From positions 2,046,001 through 2,110,000 of the forward strand of contig JAAXNY010000011.1 in the NCBI GenBank assembly GCA_013420905.1: a stretch of 64,000 nucleotides of DNA. The letters are read 5' to 3'. The translations under genes and the position numbers were made by a program. Every line of letters starts with the position of its first letter. Within the stretch, counting starts at the first letter, position 1. Source of the stretch: Collybia mongolica. Lineage: Eukaryota; Basidiomycota; Agaricomycetes; Agaricales; Clitocybaceae. The notes under the pieces are model-generated. The model saw nothing but the letters and a program-made list of their open reading frames with translations, searched no databases and was not told the DNA's origin. This document shows, piece after piece, positions 33,364 through 43,223 of the stretch.

Positions 33364-35832
33364 ATGCCTCCTCGCAAGAAGACTGCAGGAAAGTCCAAGC
33401 ATGTTGATCGTAAAAAGTCAACAGGAACAAAGGCATCAGCAAAGGTGTCAATCTCACCTGAGCTTGTTCATGACTCAGATCAGGAAGTCCAAATCAACAC
33501 GCCTGAGCCCTCGGATGATGGAAATGACTTCATCATAGAGGATGAAGAACTGCATTCATCCTCTGATTTTGAGTAAGCATTTGGATCGCTGTCTTGTAAA
33601 TTCACCTCACCTCATCATTCTAGGGAGAGTTCCATCCGCACTGACAGTAGTGAAAGTGGTTCTGGAGGTGAAGATCCTGATAATGATGAGCTTAACATGG
33701 AGTACCCACATCAAATACAAGTTTAACCACCTTTGCTAATCATGTTTCAGAGAACCTGAACCTGCCACTCCTCGGACAAGAAGGCATCGCCATGAAACGC
33801 CTCCACCTGTGACACCAACACCAACAAAGGGGAGGTTAGTCAAAGTACTTTTATACCTTTTTGGACACTGTACCTGGGCTGGAATTTAGGGGAAAGAAAC
33901 GCATTGCAAAGGATGATATTGACTCTGACAGTGATGAAGTCTTTATCCGAAGGTAAGTACGCAAAAGTCCTGCAACAGTAATTTTTATTGAACCACATAT
34001 CAGCCCAACTACAGACTCACCTAAAAAACCAAGAACCACTCCACGGAAGAATAAAATGTGCATAATATTGCTGGCTCTTGCTTAACAATTGCTGACTGAT
34101 CACATTATTTCAGTGACACACCACCAATGCCCAGCCCACAGAAACATACAAAATCAGCTCGACAAAAGGTGTTTGATGATGCTGCGTACAAATTTCCGTT
34201 TTGATGCAAAGACGATTGTTGATTTCTTATAATCTAGACTGAAATTAAAGGGTGAGAAGATGACTCCAACAAACACAACTGGATCCAAGCGCACCTTGAC
34301 ACAGTGTGTAATTTAAAGTGGAGTTAATTAATTTGCACGACTTATTTTGGAAAATTCTCAGGGGAAAGACAAAAAATACTCCAAAGCCTAAGATGTCTAA
34401 CAAGGGCATTGGCGGTACCAAAGATGATGAAGAGCAGTAAGTATATACATTGCTGACAATGCAACTTCCTCACTCACATATTATAACAGAGAGATCAAGC
34501 CACTGAAGTACTTGGAAGATCTTGATAATCGTGTCAGGTAACATGATATTGTCATAATTCTTTGGCCTATGACTGAGAGCATACCAAGCATCCCATTACT
34601 TGCTAAATGTGGAGTTTTCGATAAGGCCATTGAAGACAAACTTCTCAAAGGGTCATATGACAAGTTGGCCAAGTTACCTGGGTATGTATCTGCGATTGAC
34701 TGTAAGATTTGGGCTCATGAGTTCTGCAGAGGAAAATCAGTTGAAACTTGGAAAAAGCTTACTGAATCAGAAAAGGATAAACAAACTCCTCAGTTTATCA
34801 TGTTCTCAACCGTCAAGAATTACTTCCCCAAAGCGTCCATCAGGCAAGCGTCAGACATTATACAACCACTGCACTGCTGGGCTGACATTTTTCCATAGCG
34901 AGATTAAGAAGCTACTCTTGTTTGCTGGGGACAGAAGCTTAGGTTTTGTGAATCTTTCAAGAATAAACCCAAGCGAGCTCACCTATAAACCTCCCAACCC
35001 GTCATACAAGTCCTCTTTCATTTGCTACCATGGACAGAATCATCCTGCAAAGCTGTTGATGATGGGCTTGGTCTACAGTGATCGTACTAATGCGCCCTAC
35101 CAGCTCCCTGGTCCTAAGGGAAATTGGATCAAAACATTTACCATGTGTCCATTTGCGCTTGAGTTTGAGAGAAACGTTACAGCCTCATGCCTGATCACAA
35201 GCGTTGGATCTTTTGTTGGACAGATTTACGACAATCAGCTCACCTTCTCAACGCGCCAGGGTCCTCTCGGTATGTTATATCATTACCTATTTCAGGTTTT
35301 TTCTCATTAGGTCTAGATGAGTCGAAACCCTCATCATATGGTCATGCTTCACCATCAAAAAGCGGACGCACCCCTATCCTGGCTAAACCATCAACTTCGG
35401 TGAAAGCTTCAACTGGAGTGCCCTATAAGACTAGTTTATCAGCACGAGGCCCTGCAGATCATGGTATATCCCTACCAGAATTCTCGCAAGTATCCACTAA
35501 TTTGTCATGAACTAGTTCCAGTCTTAGATGCTCGAGGCAAGACCGTCATACTCCCAAACGGTTTAAGAACAGTTGAACAGGATTTCCCACCCTTTGAGGG
35601 ACCAGTACCATCAGACGCTCTGACCCTCGTATGCTACACAAATGGTGGTTATACTCGTGATGGTAGATTCCATATCTCTCACAATATCTTGTGGGTCGTT
35701 GTCCTTGAAAGTCCTGATTTTGACTGGTGAGTGCCCCCAATTGATTTTCTAACTGCCTCCCATAACTTTTGAAGAAGGGGAATTCTACCACTTGATCACA
35801 ACTTTGAAATGCGTCATATGTTAGCTGCATGA
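33364..35832 (+). CDS. Gene A2: multi-exon protein of unknown function, paralogue of A1
   Basis: The ATG at 33364 starts a lysine-rich, then acidic N-terminal region (MPPRKKTAGKSK, NDFIIEDEELHSSSDFE, DDIDSDSDEVFIRS) spread over several small exons with introns of about 50 bp. The conserved part follows: IKPLKYLEDLDNRVR, LLAKCGVFDKAIEDKLLKG, AIDCKIWAHEFCRGKSVETW, TPQFIMFSTVKNYFPKASIR. After an intron near 34848-34900 come KKLLLFAGDRSLGFVNLSRI, SFICYHGQNHPAKLLMMGLV and FVGQIYDNQLTFSTRQGPL. The last large exon has LVPVLDARGK, VPSDALTLVCYTNGG, RDGRFHISHNILWVVVLE, then an end exon ILPLDHNFEMRHMLAA with TGA at 35830-35832. The C-terminal blocks align with A1. Alternating basic and acidic N-terminal parts suggest a nuclear protein, but this is inference. 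Confidence 0.62.
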
Positions 35833-36156
35833 TGTAATGATCTTGATTAATTCCTTACTTCCTCCTTGGTCCACACGTTATTCAACTAACGCGTAAGGTG
35901 CTGTTCAACCAGTAACGCAACTTGAACTTGTTCTTGTAATACCCGACCTCAATGAAATTGATTTTACTTGGTTTAGTTTATTTTCAAGTCTTATAATGAA
36001 TGCAGGTTGGAGGGATATAACATTGTAAAAAAAAGGGGGTACTCTGAATAACGGATCAGCGAATGCCAGAATTAATAGCGAGTTGAGAGACGGACCATAT
36101 ATCCCACCCATTTTCAAATGCGTATCTTAACCTGCCAGTATGACGTGTCTAAGTGT

Positions 36157-36236
36157 ATGAGTAATCATGCTGACGTTTGTCAACTACGCTGTTAGCTCTA
36201 ACAGCGTAGTTGACAAACGTCAGCATGATTACTCAT
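36157..36236. repeat. Hairpin foldback element, copy 1
   Basis: This is a perfect 39-bp palindrome with a 2-bp centre. Arms begin ATGAGTAATCATGCTGACGT and end ACGCTGTTAG. It matches two other hairpins, at 38050-38127 and 57179-57248, in arm sequence and length. No gene overlaps it. Confidence 0.92.
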
Positions 36237-37344
36237 GTGCTTACATAACCTTTGAGTTTAGAATCTATTCAATAAAAGATAACCTGCTAACGTATGTGAG
36301 GGATTAATATATAACTTGTGTACTATGAGGATTATAAGTATTATATCGTGGTTTGAGTTGGGGACAGTTCAGAAATTTAATACTAAATGTCATTCTGGGT
36401 GACATTTCTCAACTACAACGTTAGGGTTTAGAAAGCCATCTTAACTTTGTTAAACCTTCACGTATTGATATAAGGCGGTGATTCCCTATCAGAAAATGCA
36501 GAGAGAATCCCCTCAGCAGTCCGGTAGCCTCATTCTCCTCATGTTCCCCATCCTTGCCTCCTCAAACAAGACACAAGCACGAGCAAGAAGCACTCAGCGA
36601 CTCATACACATTCTGGGTTACTCAATGGGCGAATTTTGACGTTACTCAACAATCATAGTCTGAGAATCTGAGCACCTGCACCCATTGGGCCATCAGAGGT
36701 TAGACCTCGCACCGGTTGTTGGGGCTGCTTGGCGGACATATAGCAAAAAGACAATTGCGAAATAATTTGGGCTACGAAATACAGGATAGGGGATGTGGGT
36801 GTAGGACAATCACAGGGTAAATATTTAACATGGAAGAAGCAACGAGGAAAACTACATTAATACATTATGGATTTCAAGGCTACATGAGAGAATGTTTCAA
36901 AGGCGGTGAACGGCGTGGCTTACCATATGCCACAAAACACCACAAAACACTAATCAAACCTCCGTGTTGAACACAGATTGGGAAAATATCATCTGCTCTG
37001 TTCCTTGTTGTGTGGACAAGATCTCATGAACCTTGAGGAGATTATTAGACGAGTGTTTAATTTGAGAAAAGTGTCAGGACGTACTGCGGCCGGGGGGTTC
37101 AAACCCAAGGCCCGTGCTCTCTCCCAGAGTTCAAGGTGACTGACTCCGACGCAAGGACCATATTCGTATGTGCTGTAGATTATTGAGATAAGATGTGGGG
37201 AAGGGCATGCATCCGGCAAAACGCTCACAGATCGAAGAAGATCTCGTGGATCTTATTCTGACCTTCTCCATGAACTTTAAAAAACCTATGTTTGAGTTGG
37301 CATAATTGAAATGGCAGTGTATCACCTACTTGGTTTCTTGTGAT
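36237..37344. other. Intergenic, no gene recognised
   Basis: No conserved exon was found. A GGTTCAAACCC word at about 37096 resembles a tRNA B box, but no acceptor stem or anticodon arm could be built around it. Confidence 0.5.
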
Positions 37345-37700
37345 TCATCTTTTCGCGTACCGCAACATAATCGATCTGGGATCTTTCTCGTTGAGGTTGG
37401 GCTTTTCTTGTGGTGTAGGTAATGTCTTTTCTTGCTTTTCACTAGGCTTCAGGACAGTTTCGGATTTCTTGGTCGCCTTTTTCGCTGAGCCTTTAGCATT
37501 GCACGATACCTGATTCCTTAGTGATGGGCGTTCCGGTTTTATGTGCTCCTCTGGCGTCATTTCCTCGTCGGGGGTAAGGTGAACGTCTTCTACATCCACT
37601 TCATTGGCACTACTTGATGAGCTAGAAATACTCCTTAGTTTGGGCGCGTTTCTGGTTCTTGATGTTTGGCCTTCACGTTGGCTGTGGTGGACAACATTAA
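37345..37700 (-). CDS. Small lysine/glutamate-rich open frame, unrecognised
   Basis: The minus strand reads an open frame of more than 80 residues. It is charged and repetitive (VEDVHLTPDEEMTPEEH, GSAKKATKKSETVLK, SEKQEKTLPTPQEKP) and ends near 37345. It may continue upstream through a serine run (SISSSSSSA). It looks like a disordered tail or exon of a larger gene, and I cannot assign it. Confidence 0.3.
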
Positions 37701-38049
37701 TGATAGTTCAAACTTAACGCCTCGGAACCAATGTTCAAGCTCAAGAGGGGGCCATAAATATATTACATAATTAACCTACATATTAATCATTTTAACATAT
37801 GTGAGAATTTTACGTAATACTAGTTTTTGGCATTCTCAGAAGGGCACAGAATGAGTTGGGGCGCTAGTGGTGCCTGTCGTTGACGAGAGAGTCGCGGAGG
37901 AAAGTTCCATGTGTGAAGTCTGTTGTATCGAGGCGCCTGAGAGTTCAGGACGGAATTGACGTTCGAAACATCCCACTGTAGCCTGACGGCCGACAGGGAA
38001 CTTGAGGCGGTCTGGACTGATATCGGGTTTCATTCCCACGTGTCGCGCA

Positions 38050-38127
38050 TGCGTAATCATGCTGACGTTTCCCAACTACGCTGTTAGAGTTAACAGCGTA
38101 GTTGGGAAACGTCAGCATGATTACGCA
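38050..38127. repeat. Hairpin foldback element, copy 2
   Basis: Arms of 37 bp are perfect, with a 4-bp loop GAGT. They begin TGCGTAATCATGCTGACGTT. Within the arms, CCCAACTACG replaces the GTCAACTACG of copy 1 on both sides, so the two arms of each copy have changed together. Confidence 0.92.
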
Positions 38128-38311
38128 CGCGCGGCCCGACCTTTGACTCAGTTCCAGCACCATTCCCCCTCCCACTCTTTCGGACCGCTCTTTCGACTCT
38201 CCCCATTGGAACGCGGAGCCCCTTCCTCTCCCCTCGTCTTCTCATGTCCGACCCATCGTCGTCAACGCCCCCAATGACGGTGGCAATTCTTCTGGCTCCC
38301 ATCTCCACATC

Positions 38312-38683
38312 GTGCCAGCTACCCCCGTCTCTGGTGGCGGCGCGGCATTAACTGAGGTTCGCTTCCAAACCTCTCTCGAGACCCTCAGGCAGGGTAAGCA
38401 ACCCTTATCAACCAAATTGCGCATAGCTAACTTTTCCCTTGCATCAGGCTCCACTCTTGAACCTCATAACATGCAGCCGCCGTGGCTTGACGTCAACAGC
38501 GGCAAACCCGATCCTTCCTCTCGTGCGACCTCTCCTGCCGCGACTTCACCTGGGCCCTCGCGCTCACCTTCCACGTCCCCACAGCTGCCCTACCATTCTT
38601 CGCACCTCGCCTCACAAAGTTACCGTTCCTTTTTCCGGGACAACCACAGCCACAAAGCAGGAGTAAGTTCTATATTACTTTGA
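38312..38683 (+). CDS. Hypothetical serine/proline-rich exon pair
   Basis: The frame starts MPATPVSGGGAALTEVRFQT. A plausible intron (about 38393-38447, GTAAGC to CAG) joins LETLRQ to STLEPHNMQPPWLDVNSG. The rest is serine/proline-rich (RATSPAATSPGPSRSPSTS). No domain is recognised. It lies in a region of gene fragments and may itself be one. Confidence 0.35.
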   Translation: MPATPVSGGGAALTEVRFQTSLETLRQGKQPLSTKLRIANFSLASGSTLEPHNMQPPWLDVNSGKPDPSSRATSPAATSPGPSRSPSTSPQLPYHSSHLASQSYRSFFRDNHSHKAGVSSILL

Positions 38684-39485
38684 AATCCCCCAACTAGGAC
38701 ATTGATCGAGGTATAGTCTACGCAGACCAGGGACACTGTCATCAGCAGCAATGTGCAAGTCCGTACCCAGCCGTAACGCCAGCCCACGAGGAAGGTATAC
38801 GGAACTGCGCCTGGATGACAAGTATGATTCATCCAGAGTCAGCGCGAGTGGGGGACGACGGGAATCAGCATCGGTGGACAAGGGCGGAGGGACCCAGGAC
38901 ATAGGATCAACACTCTAAGGGGGCAACCCAGGCCCGAGTGTCAATAAAGCTACACTCACCAGGAGCTTTAATCTGGAAGATGAGTTTTTCTTATTTTCGT
39001 TCTGTTCTACCCCTTTGTCCAATTATCTTGTTGAGGCACCAACACTAACTCATACTCTGCAAACTTCATAGGCCATATTCGTTCTCACAACGAAGAACAC
39101 CGTCACCATTGCAGCCGACCACACCGTACGAAGCGACAGGATGATATTGCACGCCGATAGCATAACGAGAAGTAACACAAGAGTGCTAGCTCGTCATCAT
39201 GAACGCTAGCAATGCCTATATCTAAACAAGCGCCGTCAAAGAGGCCACCGGGCCCTTTCAACTTCAAGAGCAATCGACTTGAGTCTCGCGTAGTGACGTC
39301 GGCCACAGCCTCCATCCCTCCGCCCTTACCCTACTACAACCCGAATCCCACCTCCCGTATGACCGCATCCATGACTTCGACTTCTTGACGATGACAGTGA
39401 CGGCTTCCTGGGCGCGTCGTCCATCCTGACACCTGACACGAAACCAACGCCCAAGCCCGCTCCCCGCATAGAACTGTCGCAGCCC

Positions 39486-39606
39486 CCACCGCGCGCACGT
39501 GCCGGCCTCGATCCACGCCCCAAAGCAAGCCAAAGGGTGACGATGATGAATGGAACTGGTAGATCGGATTTACTCCAGCGTATGTATCCTGAGTTTAATG
39601 CAAATA
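39486..39606 (+). repeat. 121-bp duplicated block, copy 1
   Basis: The block is identical to 41923-42043 except for one T/C difference near its end. It encodes ARTCRPRSTPQSKPKG then DDDEWNW and a stop in one frame, and contains a GTATGT splice-donor-like site. Sequence on both sides differs between copies. Confidence 0.92.
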
Positions 39607-40065
39607 GCAGCCCTAGATGAACAAGGAACTGAATTAGCTTCGCCGAACGAGCAAGTCACATATCTTCATGTTGTTCGATTTGGTCCCAAGAATGAAGGGG
39701 CCGAATCCGATGAAGACTCCCGGCCATGGGTTGTCAAAGTTGTCAAAAGGGAGGCGACAGTACGTTTGACGTTTTTCCTTGCATCAACGTTCTTTGAATA
39801 ACATGCCCGACAATAGATTGGACCTCATACATTCCACCTCCATGAGATATACGGATTGACATCCTCCTCCGCTACTGCGGCACATACACCTGCTCCCACT
39901 GCTTCACTTCCATCCTCTCTGACCTCAGATTCTCATACGTATCCACCCATATCTCCCACAATACCTGTGACAGTTGAGAATGTGGACGGTGATCCATCAT
40001 CAGAATGTCTGTTGTGCCTATCTTCCTCTCGCGAAGTCGTACTGCTGCCAGACCTGTACATAAAA
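39544..40065 (+). pseudogene. Truncated RING-type (mahogunin-like) E3 ligase fragment
   Basis: After a possible short exon in the duplicated block, an exon from about 39607 reads ALDEQGTELASPNEQVTYLH, VVRFGPKNEGAESDEDSRPW and VVKVVKREAT. A GTACGT..ATAG intron (about 39759-39814) joins it to IGPHTFHLHEIYGL. A low-complexity spacer follows, then ECLLCLSSSREVVLLP. The HTFHLHEIYGL block and the first C..C pair with LLP match the mahogunin/LUL group of RING ubiquitin ligases as I remember it. The remaining zinc ligands are missing, since the sequence departs after LLP. I read this as a 3'-truncated copy. Confidence 0.65.
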
Positions 40066-40169
40066 AAGTTGATCATTTCTCCGTTCATCGCTTTTCCTTT
40101 TCAACGGCCAAGTTTCAATTCCCAGATCCTACCAGTTCCTCTTTTTGAGTTTGAACACTCTCTTCCTTA

Positions 40170-40823
40170 ATGGCGAAACACCTTCCTTCTCTACCCATGT
40201 CCCATATCATCTCTTGCGACGCCCCCCTTCTCTCTCCTGTCTCTCTGGCCGCAGAACCTGCCCCCTGGGACATGCAGTCCTTATACTCCCCTACTGCAGA
40301 TACATTCTCACATTACTATATCCCCCCTTCACCCCCCAACTCCGTGAGCTCCAGCAGAGACTCCCCCATTCCCGCCTCCAGAATGCTCAAGATGCACATG
40401 ACCACAGACTCTGCTGCCGATTCCGAGCAGCTCTGCCTCCCCACACACCAGGTCTTCGACTTCCCTGAGGCGAGCCACCCACCCCCTTCTCCCGCAGAGT
40501 CGTCCCCTAAGCAGGAGCACTTGTCCATTTCCATTGCACCTTCTAGCACATCATCTTCTAAACGCTCAGCTAGTCCAGCGCACAGCATCACGAAGAAGCA
40601 GCGCTCTGTTGGGGAACGTATCAATAGCAAAGACTTTATCCCACCCGATGTCTCCAGCTTGAGCAAGCGGGAGGCCCGTTTGGTGAAGAACCGTGCAGCG
40701 GCCTTCCTCGGCAGGCAGCGGAAACGTGAAGAGTTTGAATGCATGGAAATGTACGAAAGTCTGTGCACAATGGCTGTCCGTTACGTAAATCTACCACACA
40801 TTATGCGCGTCAGTGTAGCCTAG
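40170..40823 (+). pseudogene. bZIP transcription factor fragment lacking the leucine zipper
   Basis: The frame begins MAKHLPSLPMSHIISC and runs through a serine/proline-rich region to a basic region at about residues 165-190: SLSKREARLVKNRAAAF followed by LGRQRKREEFE. This matches bZIP basic regions of the Hac1/ATF6-like group, except that the serine of the usual N..A..SR signature is glycine. After FECMEM a GT donor appears at a position where a zipper exon would be expected, but no heptad leucines follow. The gene copy therefore stops at or near an exon border. It could bind DNA only poorly as a monomer. It lies right after the RING fragment. Confidence 0.68.
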
Positions 40824-41020
40824 GCTGGGCCCCACCTCACAGTCCTATCTTTCATTCAACTCTTGTCGAGATGACCACTGTTGGTATCATTGACAGGAAC
40901 CACGGTCTGCCTCAGTAATCATTGACAAAAATATCAATTACATGTATGCAATGACACCATAACACTCAAATTTAACCGAACCCCATTGGAACGTGGCGTG
41001 TCTCCAGTCATGTCAACATT

Positions 41021-41204
41021 GTTATGGTCTGGTTTTGTTTGCTATGCTCCCATACAACTCCAGACAGACGCTCACTATGAGTCTCGATGGACTTTTTTGT
41101 TTGCTATGCTCCCATACAACTCCAGACAGACGCTCACTCGTTATGGTCTGGTTTTGTTTGCTATGCTCCCATACAACTCCAGACAGACGCTCACTATGAG
41201 TCTC
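41021..41204 (+). repeat. Tandem repeat, three units of 65/54/65 bp
   Basis: Units at 41021-41085, 41086-41139 and 41140-41204 share TGCTATGCTCCCATACAACT and CCAGACAGACGCTCACT. The first and third also share GTTATGGTCTGGTTTTG. Frames through it are a by-product of the repeat. Confidence 0.9.
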
Positions 41205-41507
41205 GGTTGTGTTCGTCACGCGCGCATGCCGTGTTCCAATATACCAACCACTGGTACCACCTACATTTTGTCATTCAGCTGGGCCTAGCAGGTCCACTTG
41301 AGTGACGCTCGAGGTACTCTCACTGATGGGAAGTGAGGAGCACAAGGGCAGGCCATGTGGAAGGCCCCGTGGCCTACCTAGCATGCCGATCCCCCGCATT
41401 GTCCCCGATACCACCAGGACACCACCCCACCGACTCACGGATATCCCCCCCCAAAAATCTCAGTTTTCTGGTCCTGTAGGAGATCCTTAAATACACGCAC
41501 GCCCATC

Positions 41508-41999
41508 GTGTATGACGAAAAAAAACCACACAATACAGCATTGCGCACACGGAACGCGGCCCAAGCCACCGACATTGACCCCAAGAATGAACACCCCAGC
41601 GCCGATGGACCGTCGTTGATATCGAGCCTGTCACGACCAAGCCCCTCCCCCCCCCCAGAAAAAAAAACACCCAGTAAACCAGTAGAGGCATACCACTCCC
41701 GAGTCCCAACTCATCCCCAGACCCACAAACCCCATCTCTCCACCTCCCTCAGACCAACCAAAAACCGACCAAAAGAGCGCATCAACCACCCAAGTCCTAG
41801 CGCCCCTCTTCCGCTGCTCGACATTACGCTCTCACGATATCACGATATCACCGCTGCGAAGCCATCCATTCTTCGTCATCAAGACAATTGCACAGCCCCG
41901 ACCAAGGCCCTCCATCTCGACTCCACCGCGCGCACGTGCCGGCCTCGATCCACGCCCCAAAGCAAGCCAAAGGGTGACGATGATGAATGGAACTGGTAG
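41508..41999 (+). CDS. Hypothetical low-complexity ORF ending in the duplicated block
   Basis: This frame of 163 codons is rich in proline, serine, threonine and lysine and ends KPKGDDDEWNW, the ending shared with the duplicated block at 39.5 kb. I recognise no domain. It might be the 3' part of a gene of which the 39.5-kb block is another partial copy. Confidence 0.35.
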   Translation: MYDEKKPHNTALRTRNAAQATDIDPKNEHPSADGPSLISSLSRPSPSPPPEKKTPSKPVEAYHSRVPTHPQTHKPHLSTSLRPTKNRPKERINHPSPSAPLPLLDITLSRYHDITAAKPSILRHQDNCTAPTKALHLDSTARTCRPRSTPQSKPKGDDDEWNW

Positions 42000-42043
42000 A
42001 TCGGATTTACTCCAGCGTATGTATCCTGAGCTTAATGCAAATA
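41923..42043 (+). repeat. 121-bp duplicated block, copy 2
   Basis: This is the second copy of 39486-39606. After it the sequence diverges completely into AATAAGCTGACATATGTTAT. The duplication boundary does not coincide with any inverted repeat that I could find. Confidence 0.92.
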
Positions 42044-43223
42044 ATAAGCTGACATATGTTATTCACAGTCAAACAAAAGTGGGAACAAGTCGAGGGTCTG
42101 GCGAAGTGCCCCTAGAAGGGACTTCCTCGCCGGCTGCACAGGGTCAGGGGAGTGGAGCTATGTTGGAAGGTATATGGGAGGGGGTACAAGGAGTGAGTAG
42201 ATTTATTGCTGCAGGCCTCGCTATTGGCGAACTCACTACACCTTCGGTATCTCCATCGCCCACTCCTACTCGACCCGCACGTTGTACTCTACAGCCCCGT
42301 CAACGAACTTGTCTATTTTGACATCCACGACTAAATCCACTCGTTTCTCCTAGTCATCGGCCTAACGCGCCTCAATCCTGTTCTCAGACGTCTCCCACTC
42401 CCATCGTCTCTGTGTTATCACCTGCCCCCGTGTCAACCTCAGTATGTTTCTCCACCAAAAAGCTGCATAGATGCCGAGATGGATGCCCCAAGCTCTGGTT
42501 GCCCCCGGTCTCCCTGCCCACTGCGCTCTCTTCAACAATTTACACCTGGAGCTCGGCAGGTAGCACTCACGCTCTTGAATATGCCCGACCGTCAACATTC
42601 CCCACCCTACTTTACTGATGGCCAGAGCTTGTCCCCATTGTCCACCATGCCTCGACGCCGCCTATTCCTCATACCCCTACCTTCAACAACACCTGGGACA
42701 TCCTTCCCAGTGCCGTTGCTCTTCAATGACACACACCCTCCTTTTACCCTAAACACTGCACGAATACTGTTCCAGATGCCTGAAATCTTGAGAAACCAGT
42801 GCTCTCACTCATTTCCTAGCACAACTCACCAATTGCTATCTTGGCAACCATAGATGTATCGAAAGCTATTGGATTAGTTTAGCACCAGTTACTCCTCCCA
42901 TCATATTCACCTCTGGGGCAAGACACCATGTGTTGCCCCAATGACTTTGTTTTGTGCACGATCACTCATGTTATGATATATCTCGAGTCATTCTATTAAG
43001 AGATTTGGTGGAGTAGAGTGTGCCGGAACTCGGGGTAGGGTATCCTTGCAACAGACATGTCCTGTATCTCTTCTTGTGAGTCCTACATTTTTTTGTCCTC
43101 ACCTCTCGCATAACTCCTAATTAACATGATAGCCTCGCTGAAAGCATGCACATTCGGCTGTCCGGCCCTAAACGAGGTAAATTAGCCACGACTGCTTGAT
43201 GCGTTTCTGTATATTCCCCAACA
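42044..43223. other. Fragmentary low-complexity DNA, no gene recognised
   Basis: Short plus-strand open frames here (for example GIWEGVQGVSRFIAAGLAIG) may be exon pieces, but no splice-consistent gene or known domain emerged. The segment from about 42860 to 43220 is probably the upstream region of the large gene that follows. Confidence 0.4.

Noticed and set aside
23593..36000. A mating-type homeodomain locus, suggested by divergent gene pairs
   Set aside because: No homeodomain signature (WF.NRR) was found in any exon of A1, A2, B1 or B2.
37085..37140. tRNA-like B box (GGTTCAAACCC)
   Set aside because: No matching T-stem, anticodon arm or acceptor stem could be built around it on either strand.
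40993..41305. Cysteine/leucine-rich frames over the 65-bp repeats
   Set aside because: They repeat the tandem unit in translation and have no upstream exon or domain.
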